Part shown: positions 1 through 6,284 of the stretch, in pieces
Numbering within the stretch: the first letter of the stretch is position 1
How the letters are laid out: every line of letters starts with the position of its first letter
DNA from: an uncultured Lachnospiraceae bacterium
GTDB taxonomy: Bacteria; Bacillota; Clostridia; Lachnospirales; Lachnospiraceae
Length of the DNA: 11,112 bases
NCBI GenBank assembly: GCA_946549155.1
Contig: CAMNQN010000106.1
Coordinates: forward strand, 1 to 11,112
Reading direction: 5' to 3'
Program-made: the position numbers and the translations under genes
Notes under the pieces: generated by a model
Told to the model about the DNA's origin: nothing
Seen by the model: only the letters and a program-made list of their open reading frames with translations
Databases searched by the model: none

Positions 1-623
1 AGCAGCAAGCTCAGGCGATATATCAACAGATGTTCATTGATAATGCAAGCTCTGATTGGATAGAAGGCACATTGAGCGAAATAGCCGATATTACAATGGG
101 ACAGTCCCCAAGTGGTAGTAGCTATAACGAAGATGGTAATGGCACAATTTTCTTCCAAGGTAGAGCCGAATTTGGATTCAGATTTCCAACTGTTCGCCTT
201 TATACAACTGAACCGAAGCGAATGGCTTGTGCTAATGACACTTTAATGAGTGTTCGAGCACCTGTCGGCGACCTGAATGTGGCTCATACCGATTGTTGTA
301 TCGGTCGAGGACTTGCAGCTATTCATTCCAAGAATAATCATCAATCATTTGTGCTATACACAATATTTTCTCTCAAAAAGCAATTAAATGTTTTTAATGG
401 AGAGGGTACTGTGTTTGGCTCAATTAACAGAAATTCGCTGAACGAAATGCCTATCCTTATACCATCAAGTGAAAAGCTTGATGAGTTTGAGGCATTAGTC
501 GCTCCAATGGATGCCGCTATTCGCAACAATTACGATGAAATCTATCGTTTAGAGCAACTTCGTGATTCGTTATTGCCAAAGCTGATGTTTGGCGAACTTG
601 ATGTCTCTGACATCGACCTCTAA
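1..623 (+). CDS. hsdS: Type I restriction specificity subunit HsdS, C-terminal half (5' partial, detached)
   Basis: The frame is open from base 3 and has no start inside the window: it reads QQAQAIYQQMF just before the first ATG at 30, which is HsdS central conserved-region sequence and not a gene start. What follows is one target recognition domain (roughly residues 20-140 of the visible 206: DWIEGTLSEIADITMGQSPSG, RVG-like core VRAPVGDLN, then FGSINRNSLNEMPILIP) and a distal helical region ending LLPKLMFGELDVSDIDL and TAA, the usual HsdS C-terminus. HsdS sets the DNA sequence recognised by the HsdM/HsdR complex, one half-site per domain. This half is on the strand opposite to hsdM and to the N-terminal hsdS half, so in the present orientation it is probably silent. 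Its 5' end lies off the window; I cannot exclude that it is fused there to another N-terminal half. Confidence 0.85.
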   Translation, partial: QQAQAIYQQMFIDNASSDWIEGTLSEIADITMGQSPSGSSYNEDGNGTIFFQGRAEFGFRFPTVRLYTTEPKRMACANDTLMSVRAPVGDLNVAHTDCCIGRGLAAIHSKNNHQSFVLYTIFSLKKQLNVFNGEGTVFGSINRNSLNEMPILIPSSEKLDEFEALVAPMDAAIRNNYDEIYRLEQLRDSLLPKLMFGELDVSDIDL

Positions 624-1159
624 GCAGCTAAATTATTGTTTATCCTATCATTGAGTACAATTTTATCATCAATTAATTTCAAAAATGAGCCAATCTTTTC
701 TTGTTCAGTTAATGGCGGAATCGCGAGTTCAAGGTTCTTTACTACATCCGTCTGCACACGCTGTCGTCCAGATGACCCCACCATAGATTTTATTGCTGGT
801 TCTCTTACTTCTGGACTGCAAACAAGATAATACAAATAATCCTTATCAGCAATTCCTTCTTTTGCCCGAAACACAATATATTCAGTTGATCCAAAGCCAA
901 CCTCTCCATTATTTAAGATTGAGACTTGAGCTGTTTTTCCATTTTCCAAGCAAGGCGTAATTCTTGCCATAATTGTATCACCGTTGCGAAACTTCGTTCC
1001 ACCAGAAAAACTTTCTTCAACATAATATGAAATGTCTCGACAAAACGGGCGAAGTACATCCATAGGGATTTTCTTAGCCATGGCACCTTTTTTTATTGTT
1101 TCTCTCGGATTGAAATCTGCAATATCAGAGAACTTCTTTTTTGTCCATTCAGATTTCAT
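620..1159 (-). CDS. hsdS: Type I restriction specificity subunit HsdS, N-terminal half (truncated, one TRD)
   Basis: This 179-residue product has the normal HsdS N-terminus (MKSEWTKKKFSDIADFNPRE), a single target recognition domain up to about residue 140, and a helical spacer LTEQEKIGSFLKLIDDKIVLNDRINNNL, then stops after two alanines. A full HsdS is about 400 residues with two TRDs, so the second half is missing. The start at 1159 is preferred because it overlaps the end of hsdM by 11 bp, a usual coupling; an ATG at 1228 in frame would bury 23 non-HsdS residues inside hsdM. The stop TAG shares bases with the stop TAA of the inverted C-terminal half at 1-623. Joining this NNNL end to the QQAQAIY start of that half would recreate the normal central region NNNL-E-QQAQAIY. 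Half-size HsdS proteins can dimerise and still function in some systems, so activity in this state is possible but unproven. Confidence 0.88.
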   Translation of the reverse strand: MKSEWTKKKFSDIADFNPRETIKKGAMAKKIPMDVLRPFCRDISYYVEESFSGGTKFRNGDTIMARITPCLENGKTAQVSILNNGEVGFGSTEYIVFRAKEGIADKDYLYYLVCSPEVREPAIKSMVGSSGRQRVQTDVVKNLELAIPPLTEQEKIGSFLKLIDDKIVLNDRINNNLAA

Positions 1160-2651
1160 ACCCAATCGCCCCCAGCTTCTTTCTGATTTCGTCCTCCAGC
1201 TCATGTGACTTTGCAAACATTTCCGCAAGTTCAGATGTTAACCGATCCATCTTTTCTTCAAATGGCTCATCGTCATCTTCTTGTTCTTCAATGCCCACAT
1301 AACGTCCGGGTGTAAGGATATAATCTTGTTTCTCAATTTCAGCTGTATCTGTAACAGCACAAAATCCCTTGACATTTTCAAATGTTCCATCAACAAAAGC
1401 TTCATAGGTATCAGAAATCTTCTTGATATCATCATCCGTCAGCTCACGAAGCTTACGGCTCACCATCGTTCCCATCTTGCGAGCATCAATAAATAAAGTC
1501 TTTCCCGGTTGTTTCTTCTGCTTATTGATAAACCAGAGCGAAACAGGAATCTGCGTTGTATAGAATAGCTGAGTAGGCATTGCAACAATGCACTCAACTA
1601 AATCGGCATTGATAATATTCTTACGAATATCACCCTCTCCACCTGATTGAGAAGAAAGTGAACCGTTCGCCAATACCATACCAATACGGCCTGCTGGTGC
1701 AAGATGAAAAATCATATGCTGAAGCCATGCAAAGTTGGCGTTTCCTGCTGGTGGTGTTCCATATTTCCAGCGCTGATCTTCTTTTAGTTTATCCAATCCC
1801 CAATCGGAAAGGTTAAACGGAGGATTAGCCATAATATAGTCTGCTCGCAATGTTGGATGGCGATCATCTAGGAATGTATCTGCAGCATAGGTTCCAAGAT
1901 CTGGTTCAATTCCACGAATAGCAAGATTCATCTGCGCCATTTTCCATGTTGTGGGATTGGAATCCTGACCATAGATCGAAATATTGCTAATGTTACCGCT
2001 GTGATTCTCTACAAATTTTGCAGATTGAACAAACATACCACCTGAACCACAGCAAGGATCATATACTCTGCCCTTGAAAGGTTTCAATACTTCTACCAAG
2101 GTGCGTACTACACAAGATGGCGTAAAGAATTCACCGCCACGTTTTCCCTCTTGTTCAGCAAACATAGAAAGACAATACTCGTAGGTACGACCCAAGATAT
2201 CCTTTTCGCTGCCATGTTCGATCATCTGGATATTGGTAAATAAATCTACCACATCTCCCAATCTTCGTTTGTCCAATTCCGGACGTGCAAAATTCTTAGG
2301 GAGAATATCTTTCAATCGTTTATTTGCTTTTTCAATTGCACGCATAGCCTCATCAATAACTGTACCAATCTCCGGCGTATGTGCTTTTGCCGCAATCTCA
2401 CTCCAACGTGCACCTGCTGGTACAAAGAAGATACCTTCAGAAGTATATTCATCAATATCTTCCTCAAATCCATCTCTTTCTTCAACAAGTTCCTGGTATT
2501 TATCATCAAATCTATCTGAAATATATTTCAAGAAAATCAACCCCAGGACAACGTTCTTATATTCTGATGCATCCATATTACCACGAAGCACGCAGGCCGC
2601 ATCCCATATTTGTTTTTCAAATCCAATATCGGCTGTATTTTTATCTGCCAT
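1149..2651 (-). CDS. hsdM: Type I restriction-modification DNA methyltransferase subunit HsdM
   Basis: HsdM is the N6-adenine methyltransferase subunit of a type I complex; with HsdS it methylates the recognition site, and with HsdR it restricts unmodified DNA. The 500-residue product is normal length. The N-terminal helical domain (about 5-140, FEKQIWDAACVLRGNMDASEYK) precedes the catalytic domain, with the SAM-binding motif DPCCGSGG at 198-205 and the catalytic NPPF at 276-279 followed by LSDWG. The C-terminal part (about 460-495) is charged and helical. The ATG at 2651 is chosen over an in-frame ATG at 2678 because a strong AGAGGAGG lies 8 bp before it. It overlaps the downstream hsdS half by 11 bp. 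No HsdR is in the window; it may lie beyond position 1. The gene itself looks intact although its upstream neighbours are broken. Confidence 0.95.
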   Translation of the reverse strand: MADKNTADIGFEKQIWDAACVLRGNMDASEYKNVVLGLIFLKYISDRFDDKYQELVEERDGFEEDIDEYTSEGIFFVPAGARWSEIAAKAHTPEIGTVIDEAMRAIEKANKRLKDILPKNFARPELDKRRLGDVVDLFTNIQMIEHGSEKDILGRTYEYCLSMFAEQEGKRGGEFFTPSCVVRTLVEVLKPFKGRVYDPCCGSGGMFVQSAKFVENHSGNISNISIYGQDSNPTTWKMAQMNLAIRGIEPDLGTYAADTFLDDRHPTLRADYIMANPPFNLSDWGLDKLKEDQRWKYGTPPAGNANFAWLQHMIFHLAPAGRIGMVLANGSLSSQSGGEGDIRKNIINADLVECIVAMPTQLFYTTQIPVSLWFINKQKKQPGKTLFIDARKMGTMVSRKLRELTDDDIKKISDTYEAFVDGTFENVKGFCAVTDTAEIEKQDYILTPGRYVGIEEQEDDDEPFEEKMDRLTSELAEMFAKSHELEDEIRKKLGAIGYEI

Positions 2652-2652
2652 T

Positions 2653-2937
2653 TTACTTTTCCTCCTCTGATGATTCATCTGGGACTATTTTCGCAATATC
2701 AGCAATATCTTGCTTGACTTTGCTACGGATGCAGAACTAATTCCTGCCTTCTTAGCAAACTCTGTTTTCTTCATATCTAGGGAAACGCTGATTAAAGCGT
2801 TTCCCGTGCCGGATTTGCGCTGAGAAGCAACAATTTCCCTTGCAAATCCGTGCACATCCACCGGAGATTCTAAGAAAATGCTGAATTAATCAGCATTTCC
2901 CTAGTATCACGCATAATTTTTTATATGATAGTTTCAT
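2653..2937 (-). pseudogene. Small Xre-type HTH regulator, disrupted by MITE and internal deletion
   Basis: The pieces, read on the minus strand, are: an ATG at 2937 with AAAGGAGA just upstream, encoding MKLSYKKLCVI; then the MITE-like insertion at 2777-2904; then, in the frame recovered when one CTAG copy is removed, LDMKKTEFAKKAGISSASVAK, a recognisable first half of a small Cro/Xre-like helix-turn-helix protein of the sort often found directly upstream of hsdM. After that the frame is wrong (TAG at 2685-2687), while another frame carries the expected C-terminal end, KQDIADIAKIVPDESSEEEK, with its TAA at 2653-2655, right at the hsdM start. The middle of the protein, including most of the second HTH helix and beyond (about 20 codons by comparison with the remembered family), is missing. 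As it stands the ATG frame stops inside the MITE after 15 codons. Family assignment is from recalled sequence; the two lesions are directly visible. Confidence 0.72.
2777..2904. mobile_element. MITE-like element with 19-bp terminal inverted repeats
   Basis: The ends are CTAGGGAAACGCTGATTAA on the left and its inverse on the right, with one mismatch (C/T) in 19. Including the outer CTAG copies it is 128 bp, too short to encode a transposase. The target duplication could be CTAG or TA; the two cannot be told apart because both restore the same CTAG site. Removing the element plus one copy restores an open reading frame through the regulator gene. Internally it is strongly structured: GGGAAACGCT pairs perfectly with AGCGTTTCCC (2780-2805, 6-base loop), GGATTTGC pairs with GCAAATCC in the middle, and AAATGCTGA pairs with TCAGCATTT near the right end. 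Such an element could be mobilised by a transposase encoded elsewhere. Confidence 0.78.
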
Positions 2938-2949
2938 TCTGTCTCCTTT

Positions 2950-3516
2950 GGGAGGTCTTTCCTCCAGTTTTACTTTTCTGTCATAGTAGTTCACATACAT
3001 CTGCATCTGTCCAATATCTTGATGCTTTCATTCACCAATCTTCAAATCAAAAAGCACAAAACATCTCAATAAAAGATTATAAAAGACCAGATCCACCCAA
3101 AAATGATCCTCATTGAATGTAAAACATACCTGCCGTCCAATAAAAGCAAATCCTGTACCAAGTTCCAACAAAAACTTTTGTAAGTGATCAATAATTTGGG
3201 GCTCCAGCTCTGTTTCAGAATATTCGGGTAACTCTGGGAGTCCAAGGAACTCCAATACATATGAATCCTTCACGGCGGCTTTAGGCTTTTCAATAATCTG
3301 ACCTTACGTTGCCAGACGAGTAACTTTATCCTTGTTCGTACTCAATGCAAGCCGTTCATACAAAGCACTGTCAAACTGGCGCTTCATCTCTGATAAACTC
3401 CAGTCATTCTTTGCTGCTTCAATCTCGTAGAAATGCCGTTCATCTATATTTGAAATACGCATTAATTTTAAGTAATGTGAGCAACTTAGAAAAAATTTTC
3501 TTCCACTACTTACCAT
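2950..3516 (-). pseudogene. DUF1016/YhcG-type PD-(D/E)XK nuclease family protein, degraded
   Basis: A single uninterrupted frame carries conserved DUF1016 segments: LSCSHYLKLMRISNIDERHFYEIEAAKNDWSL, then YSETELE, LLDHLQKFLLELG-like text (IIDHLQKFLLELGTGFAFIGRQ), and the nuclease-like core DLVFYNLLLRCFVLFDLKIGE followed by KHQDIGQMQMYVNYYD. Two in-frame stop codons break it: TAA at 3304-3306, where the family normally continues toward GQIIEKP, and TGA at 3028-3030 directly after DLKIGE. The N-terminal part of the usual ~350-residue protein is absent, and the C-terminal part ends abruptly near 2950, where the sequence runs in the same frame into the regulator's ATG at 2937. Members of this family are commonly found within type I restriction loci. 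The similarity is clear by eye; function is lost or at best fragmentary here. Confidence 0.82.
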
Positions 3517-3529
3517 TGGAAAATTTTTG

Positions 3530-3556
3530 AATTGGTCAGAGACTGTCTGACCAATT
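3530..3556. terminator. Perfect hairpin downstream of rlmD, possible terminator
   Basis: AATTGGTCAGA and TCTGACCAATT form an 11-bp perfect stem around the 5-base loop GACTG. It lies about 38 bp past the stop codon of rlmD (minus strand). The tract after the stem on the minus strand is AT-rich but not a clean run of T, so termination is plausible and not certain. It sits at the border between the restriction island and the housekeeping genes. Confidence 0.45.
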
Positions 3557-3593
3557 TATAATCTTTATACTTCTTCACAACATTCCTGAAAGA

Positions 3594-5060
3594 TCACTCA
3601 ATCTTTGCATCCCCTTCTGCATTCTTAATTCTGTAATAATCCTCCATATCCAAGCTCAATTTCACATAAGTATTCAGTTTTGATTTCCGGTTGCTCTTCC
3701 GCACTAATTTCACGATTGTTTCCACATGGCACCCCATCGGAAACATATCTGTTGCCCGCACACGCTCCAGTTCATACCCGCAGCCGCACAGATAAGCCAG
3801 ATCCCTGGCCAGGGTGGCAGAATCGCAGCTTACATAAACAATCCGGTCCGGAGCCATTTTGACCATGGTATCCAACACGGGTTTCTGACAGCCCTTGCGT
3901 GGCGGATCGATGACAATCACATCCGCCCGGATTCCCTCCGTCCTGTATTTTTCAGGCAATACGTCCTCCGCTTTCCCCACATAAAATTCCACATTGCCAA
4001 GGCCGTTTGCGGCCGCGTTTCGTTTTGCATCCGCAATGGCTTCCGGAACAATCTCCACGCCGTACACTTTCCCGGCCTGTTTCGCCAGGAACAGGGAGAT
4101 GGTTCCGATGCCGCAGTAAAGGTCCCACACGGTCTCGCTGCCGTTGAGCCCAGCAAACTCCAGGACGGTACCGTACAATTTTTCTGTCTGCACCGGATTC
4201 ACCTGATAGAAGGACCGGGGGGAAATCTGATATTTTATATCCCCGATAAAGTCTTCCATGTACTCCCGCCCCCAGAGCAGCCGGTTTTCTCTGCCCAGGA
4301 TCACGTTGGTATTTTCCCGGTTAATATTTATGACAATACTGGTCATCCCGGGAAGCCTGGTCAGGCGCTGCACCAGGAGGGACTCCTCCGGCAGCTTTTT
4401 CCCGTTTATCACCAGACAGACCATGATCTGCCCGGTATGGTAGCCGCAGCGAATCATCACATGGCGTACCAGCCCCCTGCCGGTACGCTCGTCGTAAGCA
4501 TCGATCCGGCAGCGGCGCATATGATCCAGCACAATCTCCAGAATCTCTTCGTTCTCTTTTACGCCTAAGACACAGTCATGATTATCAATGATGCAATGGG
4601 TGTGCCCCGCATAAAAGCCGGCCACCAGCCGTCCCTCCCGGTCCGTTCCAATGGGAAACTGGGCCTTATTGCGGTAGCGGAAAGGATTCTTCATCCCGAT
4701 AATCGGCTCCATGACACGCTCCAGCACCCCCTCCGGAAAGCCTCCAATACGCATCAGATTGTTTTTCACCTTATTTTCCTTGAAGCGCAGCTGTGCCGGG
4801 TAGTCCATGGCCTGAAGCTGGCAGCCGCCGCATTGACGGGCCACCGGGCAGACCGGCTCCACCCGGTCCGGACTGGGGCTAAGAAGCTCCATGAGCCGCC
4901 CAAAGGCATAGGTCTTTTTCATCTTGATAATTTTGGCTGTAATCTCGTCGCCGATCACCGTATCCTTCACAAACACGGCCATTCCTTCCTGATGCCCAAT
5001 CCCTAATCCCTCGCTGCTGATATCTTCAATTTTTAACTGTATTACATCGTCCTTCTTCAT
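3594..5060 (-). CDS. rlmD: 23S rRNA (uracil-C5)-methyltransferase RlmD/RlmCD
   Basis: This SAM-dependent enzyme makes 5-methyluridine in 23S rRNA (U1939, and in some Firmicutes also U747, by the RlmCD type; I cannot decide which from sequence). The 488 residues show an N-terminal TRAM RNA-binding domain (about 1-60), a 4Fe-4S cluster motif with Cys71, Cys77, Cys80 and probably Cys163, the SAM-binding DLYCGIGT (313-320), IDPPRKGC (384-391), the catalytic Cys412 in YVSCDSATLARD, and Glu447 in HVET, the expected general base. The start at 5060 is the only sensible one before the TRAM domain; its ribosome site is weak (GGAAGAG). It lies 38 bp after yhaM and is probably cotranscribed. The tail after residue 455 (RKSNRKSKLNTYVKLSLDMEDYYRIKN...) goes beyond the usual catalytic-domain end and is AT-rich, unlike the rest of the gene. 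Confidence 0.95.
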   Translation of the reverse strand: MKKDDVIQLKIEDISSEGLGIGHQEGMAVFVKDTVIGDEITAKIIKMKKTYAFGRLMELLSPSPDRVEPVCPVARQCGGCQLQAMDYPAQLRFKENKVKNNLMRIGGFPEGVLERVMEPIIGMKNPFRYRNKAQFPIGTDREGRLVAGFYAGHTHCIIDNHDCVLGVKENEEILEIVLDHMRRCRIDAYDERTGRGLVRHVMIRCGYHTGQIMVCLVINGKKLPEESLLVQRLTRLPGMTSIVININRENTNVILGRENRLLWGREYMEDFIGDIKYQISPRSFYQVNPVQTEKLYGTVLEFAGLNGSETVWDLYCGIGTISLFLAKQAGKVYGVEIVPEAIADAKRNAAANGLGNVEFYVGKAEDVLPEKYRTEGIRADVIVIDPPRKGCQKPVLDTMVKMAPDRIVYVSCDSATLARDLAYLCGCGYELERVRATDMFPMGCHVETIVKLVRKSNRKSKLNTYVKLSLDMEDYYRIKNAEGDAKIE

Positions 5061-5098
5061 GCCCGCTCTTCCATTTCCTTCTGCTTCGCAAATCTGCC

Positions 5099-6046
5099 TT
5101 AAAACTCCGTGCTCCTGCGCACATTCGACTCAAAGAGCCGGTTATACCCAAGCCACTGAGGCGCCCCGTCCTTCGCAGTCTTAATCAGCTCCTTCATGGT
5201 CTCCAGCTTTGCGTCAGTATTATCAGCCAGATTCAAAGCTAAAGCCTCCGGCAGCGCCGGCTTCTTGGGGGAACCATACTCCAGCTCCCCGTGATGGGCC
5301 AGAATACAATGCTGCAGCTCGCTGGCCAGCCTCTTCGGAAAGCCCTTGATACTGCGGCAGCCATAGCCTACCAGTTCACTGCCCATGATAATATGTCCCA
5401 GAAGCTGACCGTCATCGGTATAATCATTCTCCGGGAAATTGGAAATCTCCTTCAGCTTCCCCACATCATGGAAAGCAGCAGCGGTAAACAGCAGGTCCCG
5501 GTTCAGGAACGGATACTGCTTTACGTAAAAATCGCAGAATTTCACCACACTGAGCGTATGCTCCAGCAATCCCCCCACAAAGCTGTGATGTACCGTCTTG
5601 GCCGCAGAATGGTTTTTAAAAGCCTTCACAAATACCTCGTCGTCAAAATATTTTTTAATCAGCTGCTGAAGGAATGGATTCTGCACCTGTCCCAGCAGTT
5701 CCATCAGCTCCCGGTACATCCCGTCCCGGTCTTTCTCGCTGACCGGCAGGTAATCGGCAGGATTAAATTCCCCCTCATCCGCCTTGCGCACCCGCTTAAT
5801 ATTCAGCTGGAGGGTTCCCTGAAAGCTGGTCACATCTCCCGTCACATTTACATAATTCATGGCGTCAAATTCGCTGATTCCGGAAGAATTAGGATCCCAG
5901 ATCTTCGCGTCAATGGTGCCGGTACGATCCTGCAGTACCACATTCTCATAGGTCTTTCCGTTTTTCGCCACCGCGGACTGCCTGTATTTGCAAAGGTAAA
6001 CGTCTCCAATTCGTTCTCCCTCCCGAAAGCTCTCGATAAATTTCAT
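5099..6046 (-). CDS. yhaM: 3'-5' exoribonuclease YhaM family (OB-fold plus HD domain)
   Basis: YhaM is a cytoplasmic 3'-to-5' exonuclease of low-GC Gram-positive bacteria that trims RNA ends. The 315-residue length matches the B. subtilis protein (about 314). An N-terminal OB-fold nucleic-acid-binding domain covers about 10-90 (VVLQDRTGTIDAKIWD). The HD metal-dependent domain follows: His163 in LLEHT, the His193-Asp194 pair in AAAFHDVGKLKE, His251-His252 in ILAHHGELEYGSP, and a late Asp in LADNTDAK (275-279). The ATG at 6046 is chosen over one at 6061 because TGAGGAGT lies 7 bp upstream and would be inside the longer form; it also gives the family's usual N-terminus MKFIESFREGE. It is the first gene of a two-gene minus-strand unit with rlmD, with a promoter at 6103-6131. 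Confidence 0.93.
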   Translation of the reverse strand: MKFIESFREGERIGDVYLCKYRQSAVAKNGKTYENVVLQDRTGTIDAKIWDPNSSGISEFDAMNYVNVTGDVTSFQGTLQLNIKRVRKADEGEFNPADYLPVSEKDRDGMYRELMELLGQVQNPFLQQLIKKYFDDEVFVKAFKNHSAAKTVHHSFVGGLLEHTLSVVKFCDFYVKQYPFLNRDLLFTAAAFHDVGKLKEISNFPENDYTDDGQLLGHIIMGSELVGYGCRSIKGFPKRLASELQHCILAHHGELEYGSPKKPALPEALALNLADNTDAKLETMKELIKTAKDGAPQWLGYNRLFESNVRRSTEF

Positions 6047-6102
6047 AATTCTACTCCTCATCTTCTAAAATTATTTCTAAAAAATGTATTTCTTTTTACT
6101 GT

Positions 6103-6131
6103 ATTATAGAGTAAAATAAAACTATAGTAAA
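6103..6131 (-). promoter_or_regulatory. Sigma-A-type promoter for yhaM-rlmD
   Basis: On the minus strand, TTTACT at 6131-6126 is followed after exactly 17 bp by a consensus TATAAT at 6108-6103. This places the transcription start near 6096, giving a leader of about 50 bases before the yhaM ATG. The -10 is perfect; the -35 matches TTGACA at four of six positions. Confidence 0.65.
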
Positions 6132-6160
6132 CAACAAATAATTTTCATTCACGAAATCGG

Positions 6161-6192
6161 AACTGCCATACCCTGCAACATGGCAGTTTTTT
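6161..6192 (+). terminator. Terminator-like hairpin in the mutS2 leader
   Basis: AACTGCCAT (6161-6169) and ATGGCAGTT (6180-6188) form a perfect 9-bp stem with a 10-base loop, followed by an uninterrupted run of six T (6187-6192). It points along the plus strand, about 90 bases before the mutS2 start, and no plus-strand gene ends here. It could attenuate mutS2 transcription, end a short leader RNA, or block read-through from upstream. There is no T run on the minus strand, so it is not a terminator for yhaM. Confidence 0.6.
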
Positions 6193-6284
6193 ATAGCTGC
6201 AAAGCGTCTTTACAGCTGTGCAGAAATCCATTCAAAATCACGGACAGCCGTGGAATTATTATCATAGAAAGAACAGGTATTATT

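Noticed and set aside
2925..3116. Plus-strand 63-codon open frame
   Set aside because: Antisense to the DUF1016 pseudogene, which explains the conservation of that stretch.
3726..4568. Plus-strand open frame of 280 codons
   Set aside because: Fully antisense to rlmD, whose motifs are intact; His/Pro-rich composition is typical of a shadow frame.
5291..6109. Plus-strand open frame of 272 codons
   Set aside because: Antisense to yhaM and running over its promoter; no recognisable protein features.
6180..6284. N-terminal extension of mutS2 by 35 codons from the ATG at 6180
   Set aside because: That ATG lies in the terminator-like stem with no ribosome site, and the extension does not resemble MutS2, while the ATG at 6285 gives the canonical start.
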